Assembly (NCBI GenBank): GCA_002727395.1
Contig: PBWY01000040.1
Span: forward strand, 3,050-14,195
Source of the DNA: Rhodospirillales bacterium
Lineage (GTDB): Bacteria > Pseudomonadota > Alphaproteobacteria > MPNO01 > UBA2964
DNA: 11,146 bases
Direction: 5' to 3'
In this document: positions 6,151 through 11,146 of the stretch, one piece after another
How positions within the stretch are numbered: position 1 is the stretch's first letter
How the letters are laid out: every line of letters begins with the position of its first letter
Translations under genes and position numbers: made by a program
The notes under the pieces: generated by a model
The model's database searches: none
What the model saw: the letters and a program-made list of their open reading frames with translations, nothing else
Told to the model about the DNA's origin: nothing

Positions 6151-7344
6151 TTAAACTTTCTTAGAATTTTTTCTCCCTTTCAATGTAATCGCTATTATTG
6201 CTCCCATAGCAAAGCACGCGCTTCCAACTAAAAAAATCGGCACATAATTATCAGTATACTCAAATAAGGTAACGTAACCGTACGCTGCAACTGCTTGTAT
6301 TATTGTAGAAATTAGTGATGACATTCGCCATACCGGGGCCATATTTTCTGGACCCATTAATTGATGAACTCTTCCGGACATGATTGCTGTTAGGCCGGGT
6401 TGGGTTCCAACAACCAAAGAAGATATAATTAAGGCCCAATTGGCGGAATTTATTACCGGAATAGCAACCCCAGATGAAATTATAATAAAGGTGATAACCA
6501 AACCACGATAAAATCCAATTTTATCGGCGAGACGACCCCAAAGGTAAGTTCCTCCTATGGCTCCTAGTCCAAAGAGACACCAGTGCAGACCTCCAAAATC
6601 GATTTCATTTCCAAGTCCTCTCACAATGTAATCTATCCAATAAATGGTGTGAGGTATTAGCCCGATTGAAAAAAGAACTCGCACGGCAATCAGCGCAACT
6701 ACTGTATATTCCCAAATAATTTTTGGGTGTGGTTTTTCTTTATTTGAGCTCTCTTTGGGTGTTAGCCCTCGCCAGCCCCAGTCTGCAACTATACATGATG
6801 TTAATCCTATAACGCCAATTCCTAACCAAGTGATAGTCAGGCTATAGCTCAACAGCCAAGGAATTAAAGAACCTGATAATAAAATTCCAATTCCCACTCC
6901 AGTATAAACGATCCCGGTTGCAGCACCCAACCTGTCTGATGGTGCATGTCTTGTAGCAATGGACAGGCAGTAAATCATCATAACGCCCACGACGGCGCCC
7001 AGTAAGCCTCTCCATAAAAAAAGCCAATAGAAACCCCACGGTACCGCGCAAGCAAATAGTGCTACAAGACCAAGGATCAAACATGCGCGCATTGTCCTTG
7101 TTTCACCTGAATGTCTTCGCATAGTTGGGGCAACCAGAGCGCCAACTAGGTAACCTAAAAAATTAGAGGCTGCAATTACGCCGGCTTGCCATTCTGATAA
7201 TTGACCAATTTCGATCAGTTGAGGTATCAGTGGTGAGTATGAAAATCGTCCTAAACCCATCCCAACGAGTAGCGTGGCTCCTCCGGCTATTGAAAGTCGA
7301 AGCCACAGAAAATCGGGGGAAGCAGTTTTAAAAATAAAAGGCAC
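6151..7344 (-). CDS. YbfB/YjiJ family MFS transporter
   Basis: A 12-helix carrier of the MFS_4 (PF06779) branch. The first helix runs into GMGLGRFSYSPLIPQL, the family hallmark, followed by LSEWQAGVIAASNFLGYLVGALVAP. A basic MRRHSGETR loop stands where motif A is expected. A hydrophilic stretch after GWRGLTPKESSNKEKPHPK marks the middle of the protein, and the tail KGRKNSKKV is strongly basic and cytoplasmic. The frame extends to a TTG at 7386 that directly follows a stop codon and has no ribosome binding site. The GTG at 7344 has AAGG seven bases upstream and leaves an N-terminus of normal family length, so I take the 397-residue form; the 411-residue form to 7386 is the alternative. The substrate is unknown. 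It is divergent from the next MFS gene and upstream of the AspDH-like gene on the same strand. Confidence 0.9.
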   Translation of the reverse strand: MPFIFKTASPDFLWLRLSIAGGATLLVGMGLGRFSYSPLIPQLIEIGQLSEWQAGVIAASNFLGYLVGALVAPTMRRHSGETRTMRACLILGLVALFACAVPWGFYWLFLWRGLLGAVVGVMMIYCLSIATRHAPSDRLGAATGIVYTGVGIGILLSGSLIPWLLSYSLTITWLGIGVIGLTSCIVADWGWRGLTPKESSNKEKPHPKIIWEYTVVALIAVRVLFSIGLIPHTIYWIDYIVRGLGNEIDFGGLHWCLFGLGAIGGTYLWGRLADKIGFYRGLVITFIIISSGVAIPVINSANWALIISSLVVGTQPGLTAIMSGRVHQLMGPENMAPVWRMSSLISTIIQAVAAYGYVTLFEYTDNYVPIFLVGSACFAMGAIIAITLKGRKNSKKV

Positions 7345-7351
7345 TTTTGAA

Positions 7352-7355
7352 CCTT
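7352..7355 (-). promoter_or_regulatory. Ribosome binding site favouring the GTG start at 7344
   Basis: AAGG on the minus strand lies seven bases before GTG 7344. The competing TTG at 7386 sits immediately after an in-frame TAA, with only A/T-rich sequence and no purine-rich element before it. Confidence 0.4.
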
Positions 7356-7438
7356 GGACCGCGATGGTCTTTTCGTCTAGTGTCAATTAAAAATCATTTA
7401 AATTTAAAATTGTTATTAGGCTTCTCAAATAAATCAAT

Positions 7439-8647
7439 ATGAACGAAAAGTTTGAAAAATCATTGCCCATTAAGGTTCAGATGCCCGTTTATGGGGTGGC
7501 ATTGTTCAGCAACAGTATACCAGACTTAGTACTAGTTGTTATGCAATTATGGCTTGTTGAGCTGGGAGCCCCTTTATTTATCATTGGGCTTGTTTTTGGT
7601 GTACGTTATGTCGGCCCATTGTTATTTGCAATCCACGGTGGAGCAATGATGGACCGGGTGGGAACACGCCGAGTCTTAATATTTTTCGCACTTTTAATGC
7701 TCATCTTACCGTTTGTTTATCCTGTTGCACCCTGGATGCCCGTGATTATCCTTCTGCAACTTGTAAGTGGCATTGCAGACTCTATGAGTTGGGTAGGGGC
7801 TCAGACGCTTACCGGGCAGGTTTTGCGTGGCAATCCCACTTATACTGGAAGACTTGTTTTTGCGACCCGTCTCGGAACATTCTGCGGTCCGCCTATCGCA
7901 GGTGCGTCTTGGGATATTCTTGGACCTTGGGGCGGGTTTTGTGCTTTGAGCCTATGGGGCGCAGGTTTGTTATATAGCGTACTAGGTTTGCCAATAGACG
8001 CTGTTTCCAAGCGCTCTGAATATAAGGTTTCAGCGCTAAAAGTCGCCGTACCACGCTTAGTTGATTATGTTGAAGCTTTTAAACTTTTCTCCATCCCGCT
8101 GATCGCGGTTGTTTTAGCAATGACAATTATCAGACAGTTTGGTAGTGGCATGCAGAATGCGTTTTACGCTGTGTATTTAGAAGGAATCGGGATGTCTGGA
8201 ACCCTGATTGGATTGCTTGTTTCTGCTACAGGTTTAATGGGAATAGCCGCCTTAGGCAGTGGACCACTTGTTAGGCGTTTTAATGAATTTCGATTGTTAA
8301 TTTGGTGCATAGTGATTTCGATCATTACAATAGCGGTGGTTCCTTTATTCACTCAATTTTTTCCCCTATTTATTGCTTCTAGTTTGCGCGGGGCGGTTAT
8401 GGCCATAAGTGTAGTGATCATTGTGTCATTGATTGCAAGAACCGTCGGGCCAACTGTTCAGGGCAGAGCAATGGGCCTTAGAACTACATGTAACCAAGCA
8501 TCAAATGTCATCATTCCCATTGTGATGGGGTCCGCTGCACACATTTGGGGATTGGAAGCGGCCTTTTTCCTCGTAGGGGCTGCAGGAATCATAATGACTA
8601 TTATTACGGCAGTCTTGTCTAGAAAAACAACATTACCTCCTTTATGA
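7439..8647 (+). CDS. MFS transporter (substrate unknown)
   Basis: A 402-residue carrier with the two-times-six-helix MFS layout. Helix 1 includes PVYGVALFSNSIPDLVLVVMQLWLVELG. The loop 2-3 motif A is clear as GGAMMDRVGTRRVL (67-80). Helix 5 carries GRLVFATRLGTFCGPPIAG, typical of the motif C (antiporter-like) region of drug:proton antiporters. The central cytoplasmic loop is about residues 188-215 (AVSKRSEYKVSALKVAVPR...). The second half has GRAMGLRTTCNQASNVIIPIVMG. An exporter or organic-ion antiporter is plausible, but nothing identifies a substrate. The start ATG lacks a Shine-Dalgarno sequence. It diverges from the YbfB-type carrier (94 or 52 bases between starts, depending on that gene's start) and converges on a small unknown gene seven bases beyond its stop. 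Confidence 0.9.
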   Translation: MNEKFEKSLPIKVQMPVYGVALFSNSIPDLVLVVMQLWLVELGAPLFIIGLVFGVRYVGPLLFAIHGGAMMDRVGTRRVLIFFALLMLILPFVYPVAPWMPVIILLQLVSGIADSMSWVGAQTLTGQVLRGNPTYTGRLVFATRLGTFCGPPIAGASWDILGPWGGFCALSLWGAGLLYSVLGLPIDAVSKRSEYKVSALKVAVPRLVDYVEAFKLFSIPLIAVVLAMTIIRQFGSGMQNAFYAVYLEGIGMSGTLIGLLVSATGLMGIAALGSGPLVRRFNEFRLLIWCIVISIITIAVVPLFTQFFPLFIASSLRGAVMAISVVIIVSLIARTVGPTVQGRAMGLRTTCNQASNVIIPIVMGSAAHIWGLEAAFFLVGAAGIIMTIITAVLSRKTTLPPL

Positions 8648-8659
8648 GGAAATTTTATT
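8636..8659. terminator. Weak hairpin at the convergent MFS / small-protein ends
   Basis: CCTC (8636-8639) and GAGG (8646-8649) can pair around CTTTAT, followed on the + strand by AAATTTTATT. It spans the MFS stop codon and the end of the convergent gene. A four-pair stem is marginal; it is listed because of its position between convergent genes. Confidence 0.22.
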
Positions 8660-8924
8660 CTTCTGCAACAACGCGTCCTAGGTGGGTAAGTTTACAAACT
8701 GTCCAATTCTTTTTTAGAGGACTTTCAAACCATGGCTCTGCCCAGCCTAGTCCTACGCAGCTGTCCACTGTACGATTTGAAACTCGTTGTCCATTGTCAT
8801 CAAAAAGTGGAAGCCTACCGTCAGGTTGGGCTAAGCCACGCTTGAGCCAACGACTTTGCACGTCGGACGGCTTCGCAAACACTCCCGGTCTGAACCCGGG
8901 GCGCCTAAACGCTGATTCAGTCAT
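8655..8924 (-). CDS. Small conserved-looking protein of unknown function
   Basis: An 89-residue soluble protein, rich in basic and aromatic residues, with no signal peptide or membrane segment. The core SRWLKRGLAQPDGRLPLFDDNGQ (about 24-46) and the following WAEPWFESPLKKNWTVCKLTHLGR (about 61-84) look like a compact helix-turn and strand domain. They recall small uncharacterised alphaproteobacterial proteins that share a 'W-L-x-R-G-L...L-P-L-F-D-x-x-G-Q...G-W-A-E-P-W-F...W-x-V-C-x-L-T-x-x-G' pattern. The spacing and the LT-x-x-GR ending are reminiscent of the wing of a winged-helix domain, but that is a guess. AGGGGA five bases before the ATG at 8924 supports this strand and start. The local DNA is noticeably richer in G and C than its surroundings. 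An opposite-strand frame covering the same bases is low in complexity and lacks family features, so I take this strand as the gene. Confidence 0.68.
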   Translation of the reverse strand: MTESAFRRPGFRPGVFAKPSDVQSRWLKRGLAQPDGRLPLFDDNGQRVSNRTVDSCVGLGWAEPWFESPLKKNWTVCKLTHLGRVVAEE

Positions 8925-8970
8925 GATCTTCCCCTGATAGAAATAGGTCAGTCCCCCCGGATCGCCTAAC

Positions 8971-8992
8971 TACCTTTTTCAGAACAAAGGTA
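8971..8992. repeat. Perfect 7-bp inverted repeat in the intergenic region before cutA
   Basis: TACCTTT (8971-8977) and AAAGGTA (8986-8992) are perfect inverted copies separated by eight bases, between the divergent small-protein gene and cutA. The arms extend to ACT/AGT with one bulged base. This could be an operator for a dimeric regulator of either gene, or an RNA hairpin. Confidence 0.45.
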
Positions 8993-9039
8993 AGTGTTAA
9001 ACTATTATGGCGTCTAAATCAATTCCAGTTATTAGACCC

Positions 9040-9060
9040 TGTTTTTAGTTTGGAAAAACA
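9040..9060 (+). promoter_or_regulatory. Inverted repeat directly before the cutA start codon
   Basis: TGTTTTT (9040-9046), a seven-base spacer AGTTTGG and AAAAACA (9054-9060) can form a stem that ends two bases before the ATG at 9063. It occupies the place where a ribosome binding site should be, and none is recognisable. It might modulate translation start or serve as a protein-binding site. The T/A-only character of most pairs keeps this tentative. Confidence 0.35.
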
Positions 9061-9062
9061 TA

Positions 9063-9395
9063 ATGACGGAAGATAGTCTTTGTTTTGTTTACATAACAGC
9101 ATCCTCAAAAGGAGAAGCTAATTCGATTGGAGAGCTCTTGGTTCAGCAGAAGTTGGCTGCTTGTGTAAACATTTTTGATGAAATGACTTCAATATATCGA
9201 TGGCAAGGGAAAATCGAGAAAAGTTCGGAGTTTGTCATTATTGCGAAAACTCACCAATTATTAGTAGACGACCTTTGTGAAAAAGTGAAACAAATTCATT
9301 CTTATGAATGTCCGTGTATTGTCTCCATACCAGTTGAAGGTGGAAATCATGAATTTCTTGATTGGATAGGCCAGCAAGTTATCGAAAGAAAATAA
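9063..9395 (+). CDS. cutA: Divalent-cation tolerance protein CutA
   Basis: A 110-residue protein of the CutA1 family (PF03091), a highly conserved trimeric ferredoxin-like fold linked to divalent copper tolerance and found from bacteria to plants; its exact biochemical role is unsettled. Family landmarks are in order: VYITASSKGEA (9-19), LLVQQKLAACVNIF (25-38), SIYRWQGKIE (43-52), EFVIIAKT (56-63), HSYECPCI (79-86, where HPYEVPE is usual) and FLDWI (98-102). The length is typical. There is no signal peptide, so it is cytoplasmic. The ATG is preceded by an inverted repeat instead of a clear Shine-Dalgarno sequence. The Fsr-like MFS gene follows after 94 bases on the same strand. Confidence 0.95.
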   Translation: MTEDSLCFVYITASSKGEANSIGELLVQQKLAACVNIFDEMTSIYRWQGKIEKSSEFVIIAKTHQLLVDDLCEKVKQIHSYECPCIVSIPVEGGNHEFLDWIGQQVIERK

Positions 9396-9468
9396 TAAGT
9401 TGGACTGTATTTTATGAAATTTTTAAAAATCAGAATCCATCATGAATTTACAACTTCGGATGAGGGTC

Positions 9469-9487
9469 GTATAACGTTTTTGTATAC
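9469..9487. repeat. Short inverted repeat abutting the Fsr-like MFS start
   Basis: GTATA (9469-9473) and TATAC (9483-9487) flank nine bases, and the right arm is part of the palindrome GTATAC. It ends two bases before the ATG at 9490, in a leader without a ribosome binding site. It could be an operator half-site pair, but arms this short arise easily by chance. Confidence 0.22.
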
Positions 9488-9489
9488 TC

Positions 9490-10722
9490 ATGCCCGTTAA
9501 AACAAAACAACAGCCAAATCGCGCTCTTTTGTTTGTGAATATTAGTCACTTTCTTAATCATGTTATAATGCTTATTTACCCTACTGTTGCCTTGACGCTC
9601 GTAGACGTGTGGGGAGTGTCATACGGAGAATTGTTTAAGTTGTTTTTTATGGCGTCGTTGCTGTATGGGCTTGCAGCCTTGCCAGCCGGTTGGCTAGGTG
9701 ACTGTTGGAGCAGTAGGGGTATGTTGGCTGTTTATCTGTTTGGCACTGGAGCTGCGACATTCTTGACTGGGTTTGCTGACAATCCAATGCAAATTTCAGT
9801 CGGGTTGGCTATTACAGGAATATTTGCCGCAATCTATCACCCCGTTGGAACCACTTTTGTAGTCCAGAACGCCGTCGATAGAGCAAAGGACCTCGGTTTT
9901 AATGGGGCGTTTGGAACAGTAGGCCTCGCTGCTGCTGCTTTTATTGCTGCGGGTTTAACACAGTTGTTTGGTTGGCGATTTGCCTTTTTCATACCTGGGG
10001 CGGCATGTTTTCTCTTAGGGATATTTTTTGTCTTACAAACTCACGAACCTGCTAGAGAAATCGCTAATGAGATTATAGGTGAGTCAGAAAAAAATATTAA
10101 AAGTTGGACCATTTTCTTTGCCTTAGGTTTGATGGCAATCACTGCACTATCAGTTGGTTTAATAACGCAAGCTTACACGTCCGGGTTGCCAAAGATTTTT
10201 AACGATACCATGAAAGGAGTAGTAGAAATTTTTACCCTGGATAGTAAGGGCGGACTAACACTTAGCTCCGCCCTAGTCACGCTCGTTATTCTTTTTGGAG
10301 CTTTGGGGCAAATTCTTGGAGGTAGTCTTGCTTCAAAATATTCACCAAAAGCCGTCTATATTGGTATGTTTATTTTAATGGTTCCACTCGCAACAGTGGC
10401 CTCTCAACTAGATGGTTTGAGTTTGGTAATTGTGGCAGCGGTCATGATGATCGTGATTACTGGTTGTTTGCCAGCAGAAAACTGTATAATAGTCCGGTTT
10501 TGTCCGGAAAATTTTCGGGCTAGGGTATTTAGTGCAAAATTTGTTATGGCACTTGGCGGCGGTTCATTTGCAGTATTAGCGGTGGGCGAAATTTTTGAAC
10601 GGGCATCAGGGTTTTTGTTCTTTTACGGGTTTTTAATAGCCCTGGCATTTATTGTAATAATTTTTGCACTTTTTTTACCATCCATGGCTAACTCCATAGA
10701 GAATTCGAAAACTATCTCATAA
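9490..10722 (+). CDS. MFS transporter, fosmidomycin-resistance (Fsr)-like
   Basis: A 410-residue 12-helix carrier. The N-terminus NISHFLNHVIMLIYPTVALTL (17-37), with two His residues in helix 1, then GLAALPAGWLGDCWSSRG (60-77) and IYHPVGTTFVV (115-125) followed by GFNGAFGTVGLAAAA (136-150), match the Fsr-like drug-efflux group. Motif A is degenerate (GWLGDCWSSRG). A hydrophilic central loop is at about 185-205. A longer extracytoplasmic segment (about 229-258, YTSGLPKIFNDTMKG...DSKGG) follows the first helix of the second half, an addition I do not recall from E. coli Fsr. An in-frame TAA at 9472-9474 limits the start to the ATG at 9490, which has no ribosome binding site. It probably exports a small organic molecule or antibiotic. 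It converges on the YffB-like gene with only four bases between stops. Confidence 0.9.
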   Translation: MPVKTKQQPNRALLFVNISHFLNHVIMLIYPTVALTLVDVWGVSYGELFKLFFMASLLYGLAALPAGWLGDCWSSRGMLAVYLFGTGAATFLTGFADNPMQISVGLAITGIFAAIYHPVGTTFVVQNAVDRAKDLGFNGAFGTVGLAAAAFIAAGLTQLFGWRFAFFIPGAACFLLGIFFVLQTHEPAREIANEIIGESEKNIKSWTIFFALGLMAITALSVGLITQAYTSGLPKIFNDTMKGVVEIFTLDSKGGLTLSSALVTLVILFGALGQILGGSLASKYSPKAVYIGMFILMVPLATVASQLDGLSLVIVAAVMMIVITGCLPAENCIIVRFCPENFRARVFSAKFVMALGGGSFAVLAVGEIFERASGFLFFYGFLIALAFIVIIFALFLPSMANSIENSKTIS

Positions 10723-10726
10723 AATT

Positions 10727-11086
10727 CTAAACAATCCTCCTGAAATTTTTCAGAATATTTTGGGTATCTTCCTTAAACCCAACCAGAATATTTTTTTCAA
10801 ATATAAAAACCGGTCTTTTTATCAGTGAGGGGTATTTGATTAGTAAATCAACTATTCTATCCGAAACTACCAAACCTTTTTCATTTTCTGAAAGATTTCT
10901 CCAGGTAGTACCTCTTCTATTGAGTAGCTGTTCACTGCTAACTTTTTCAATCCAATTAATTATAGTATCACCGCTAAGCTCGTTCTTGCGAAAGTCGTGG
11001 AATAGGTAATCAATTTTTTCATTTTCCAGCCACTTCATGGCTTTCCTGCAAGTGTCGCAATTTTTTAGACCATAAATTTTTATCAC
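10727..11086 (-). CDS. YffB-type ArsC/Spx family protein
   Basis: A 119-residue thioredoxin-fold protein of the ArsC family (PF03960). It follows E. coli YffB closely in layout: IYGLKNCDTCRKAMKWLE (4-21), IDYLFHDFRKNEL (25-37), LLNRRGTTWRNL (54-65), and PSLIKRPVFIF...LVGF (86-104) at the C-terminal end. It lacks the full arsenate-reductase context, and no arsenic genes are nearby, so arsenate reduction should not be assumed. YffB-type members are described as glutathione-dependent thiol reductase-like or of unknown role. Residues 10-13 form a C-x-x-C pair like that of Spx, where E. coli YffB has a single Cys. The start is a GTG at 11086, well supported by AAGGAG six bases upstream. The stop lies four bases from that of the convergent MFS gene. 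Confidence 0.92.
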   Translation of the reverse strand: MIKIYGLKNCDTCRKAMKWLENEKIDYLFHDFRKNELSGDTIINWIEKVSSEQLLNRRGTTWRNLSENEKGLVVSDRIVDLLIKYPSLIKRPVFIFEKNILVGFKEDTQNILKNFRRIV

Positions 11087-11092
11087 TATATG

Positions 11093-11098
11093 CTCCTT
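11093..11098 (-). promoter_or_regulatory. Strong ribosome binding site for the GTG start of the YffB-like gene
   Basis: On the minus strand AAGGAG, six bases, then GTG (11084-11086). The perfect Shine-Dalgarno match and spacing establish the non-ATG start. Confidence 0.65.
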
Positions 11099-11146
11099 AA
11101 ATATTGAGCTGTAAAATTTTAGAATTTTTTTTCAGTTGAATTCTAT

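Noticed and set aside
8644..8937. A 97-codon + strand frame whose ATG overlaps the MFS stop (ATGA), suggesting translational coupling.
   Set aside because: The product is rich in Ser, Pro and Arg with no recognisable domain, and it covers the minus-strand gene, which has a good ribosome binding site and family-like motifs.
9004..9022. Minus-strand promoter (TTGATT ... CATAAT) for the small unknown gene.
   Set aside because: The boxes are only seven bases apart, far from the usual 16-18.
9419..9430. ATTTTTAAAAAT palindrome after cutA.
   Set aside because: A/T only and with almost no room for a loop; expected by chance in such AT-rich DNA.
9442..9474. A ten-codon mini-gene (MNLQLRMRVV) in the leader of the Fsr-like carrier, possible attenuator peptide.
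   Set aside because: No ribosome binding site, no run of one amino acid and no terminator/antiterminator pair; such short frames are common by chance.
9483..9488. TATACT as a -10 box directly before the ATG at 9490.
   Set aside because: No matching -35 box, and transcription would start inside the gene; there is no alternative start nearby that would fit.
10740..10753. CTGAAATTTTTCAG hairpin as terminator of the Fsr-like carrier.
   Set aside because: It lies inside the YffB-like coding region, the stem is AT-rich and no T-tract follows directly.

Overview
The window looks like chromosomal DNA of an AT-leaning bacterium (by eye a little over 40% GC, AT-rich between genes). It is most likely an alphaproteobacterium. 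The hints are a probable tripartite tricarboxylate transporter fragment, a LigAB-type ring-cleavage enzyme, a LigF-like glutathione transferase, and a small 'WLKRGL...LPLFDxxGQ' protein of a type I associate with alphaproteobacteria. The assignment rests on protein style, not on a marker gene. Genes are densely packed, no gene-free stretch exceeds about 210 bases, and no tRNA, rRNA, CRISPR array, insertion sequence or phage gene was seen.

Layout. Bases 1-285 hold the end of a small membrane protein, probably TctB. Bases 359-2012 hold an MFS transporter and a lipocalin-like protein on the + strand, probably one transcript. Bases 2081-3019 (-) encode a luciferase-like flavin monooxygenase. It is divergent from a + strand run at 3141-5123: small and catalytic subunits of a class III (LigAB-type) extradiol dioxygenase, then a glutathione S-transferase. 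An aspartate-dehydrogenase-like protein (5130-5942, -) converges on the GST, and upstream of it on the same strand is a YbfB/YjiJ-type MFS transporter (6151-7344 or 7386). A third MFS transporter (7439-8647, +) diverges from that one. A small conserved-looking unknown protein (8655-8924, -) is followed by cutA (9063-9395, +), a fosmidomycin-resistance-like MFS transporter (9490-10722, +) and a YffB-type ArsC/Spx-family protein (10727-11086, -).

How the genes may work together. The centre (about 2.1-5.9 kb) reads as an uncharacterised small-molecule degradation module: flavin monooxygenase, ring-opening dioxygenase, GST, and an NAD(P)-dependent dehydrogenase of the AspDH fold that lacks the usual active-site His. 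MFS carriers of four different types flank it. This points to uptake or efflux and breakdown of an aromatic or hydroxylated heteroaromatic compound. The substrate cannot be read from the sequence, and the functional link is inferred from gene neighbourhood. The right-hand part (CutA, YffB-like, Fsr-like carrier) looks like ordinary housekeeping or accessory content.

Start codons needed correction in places. The GST most likely starts at the ATG at 4398. The YbfB-type carrier probably starts at a GTG at 7344 rather than the TTG at 7386. The YffB-like gene starts with GTG behind an excellent Shine-Dalgarno sequence.
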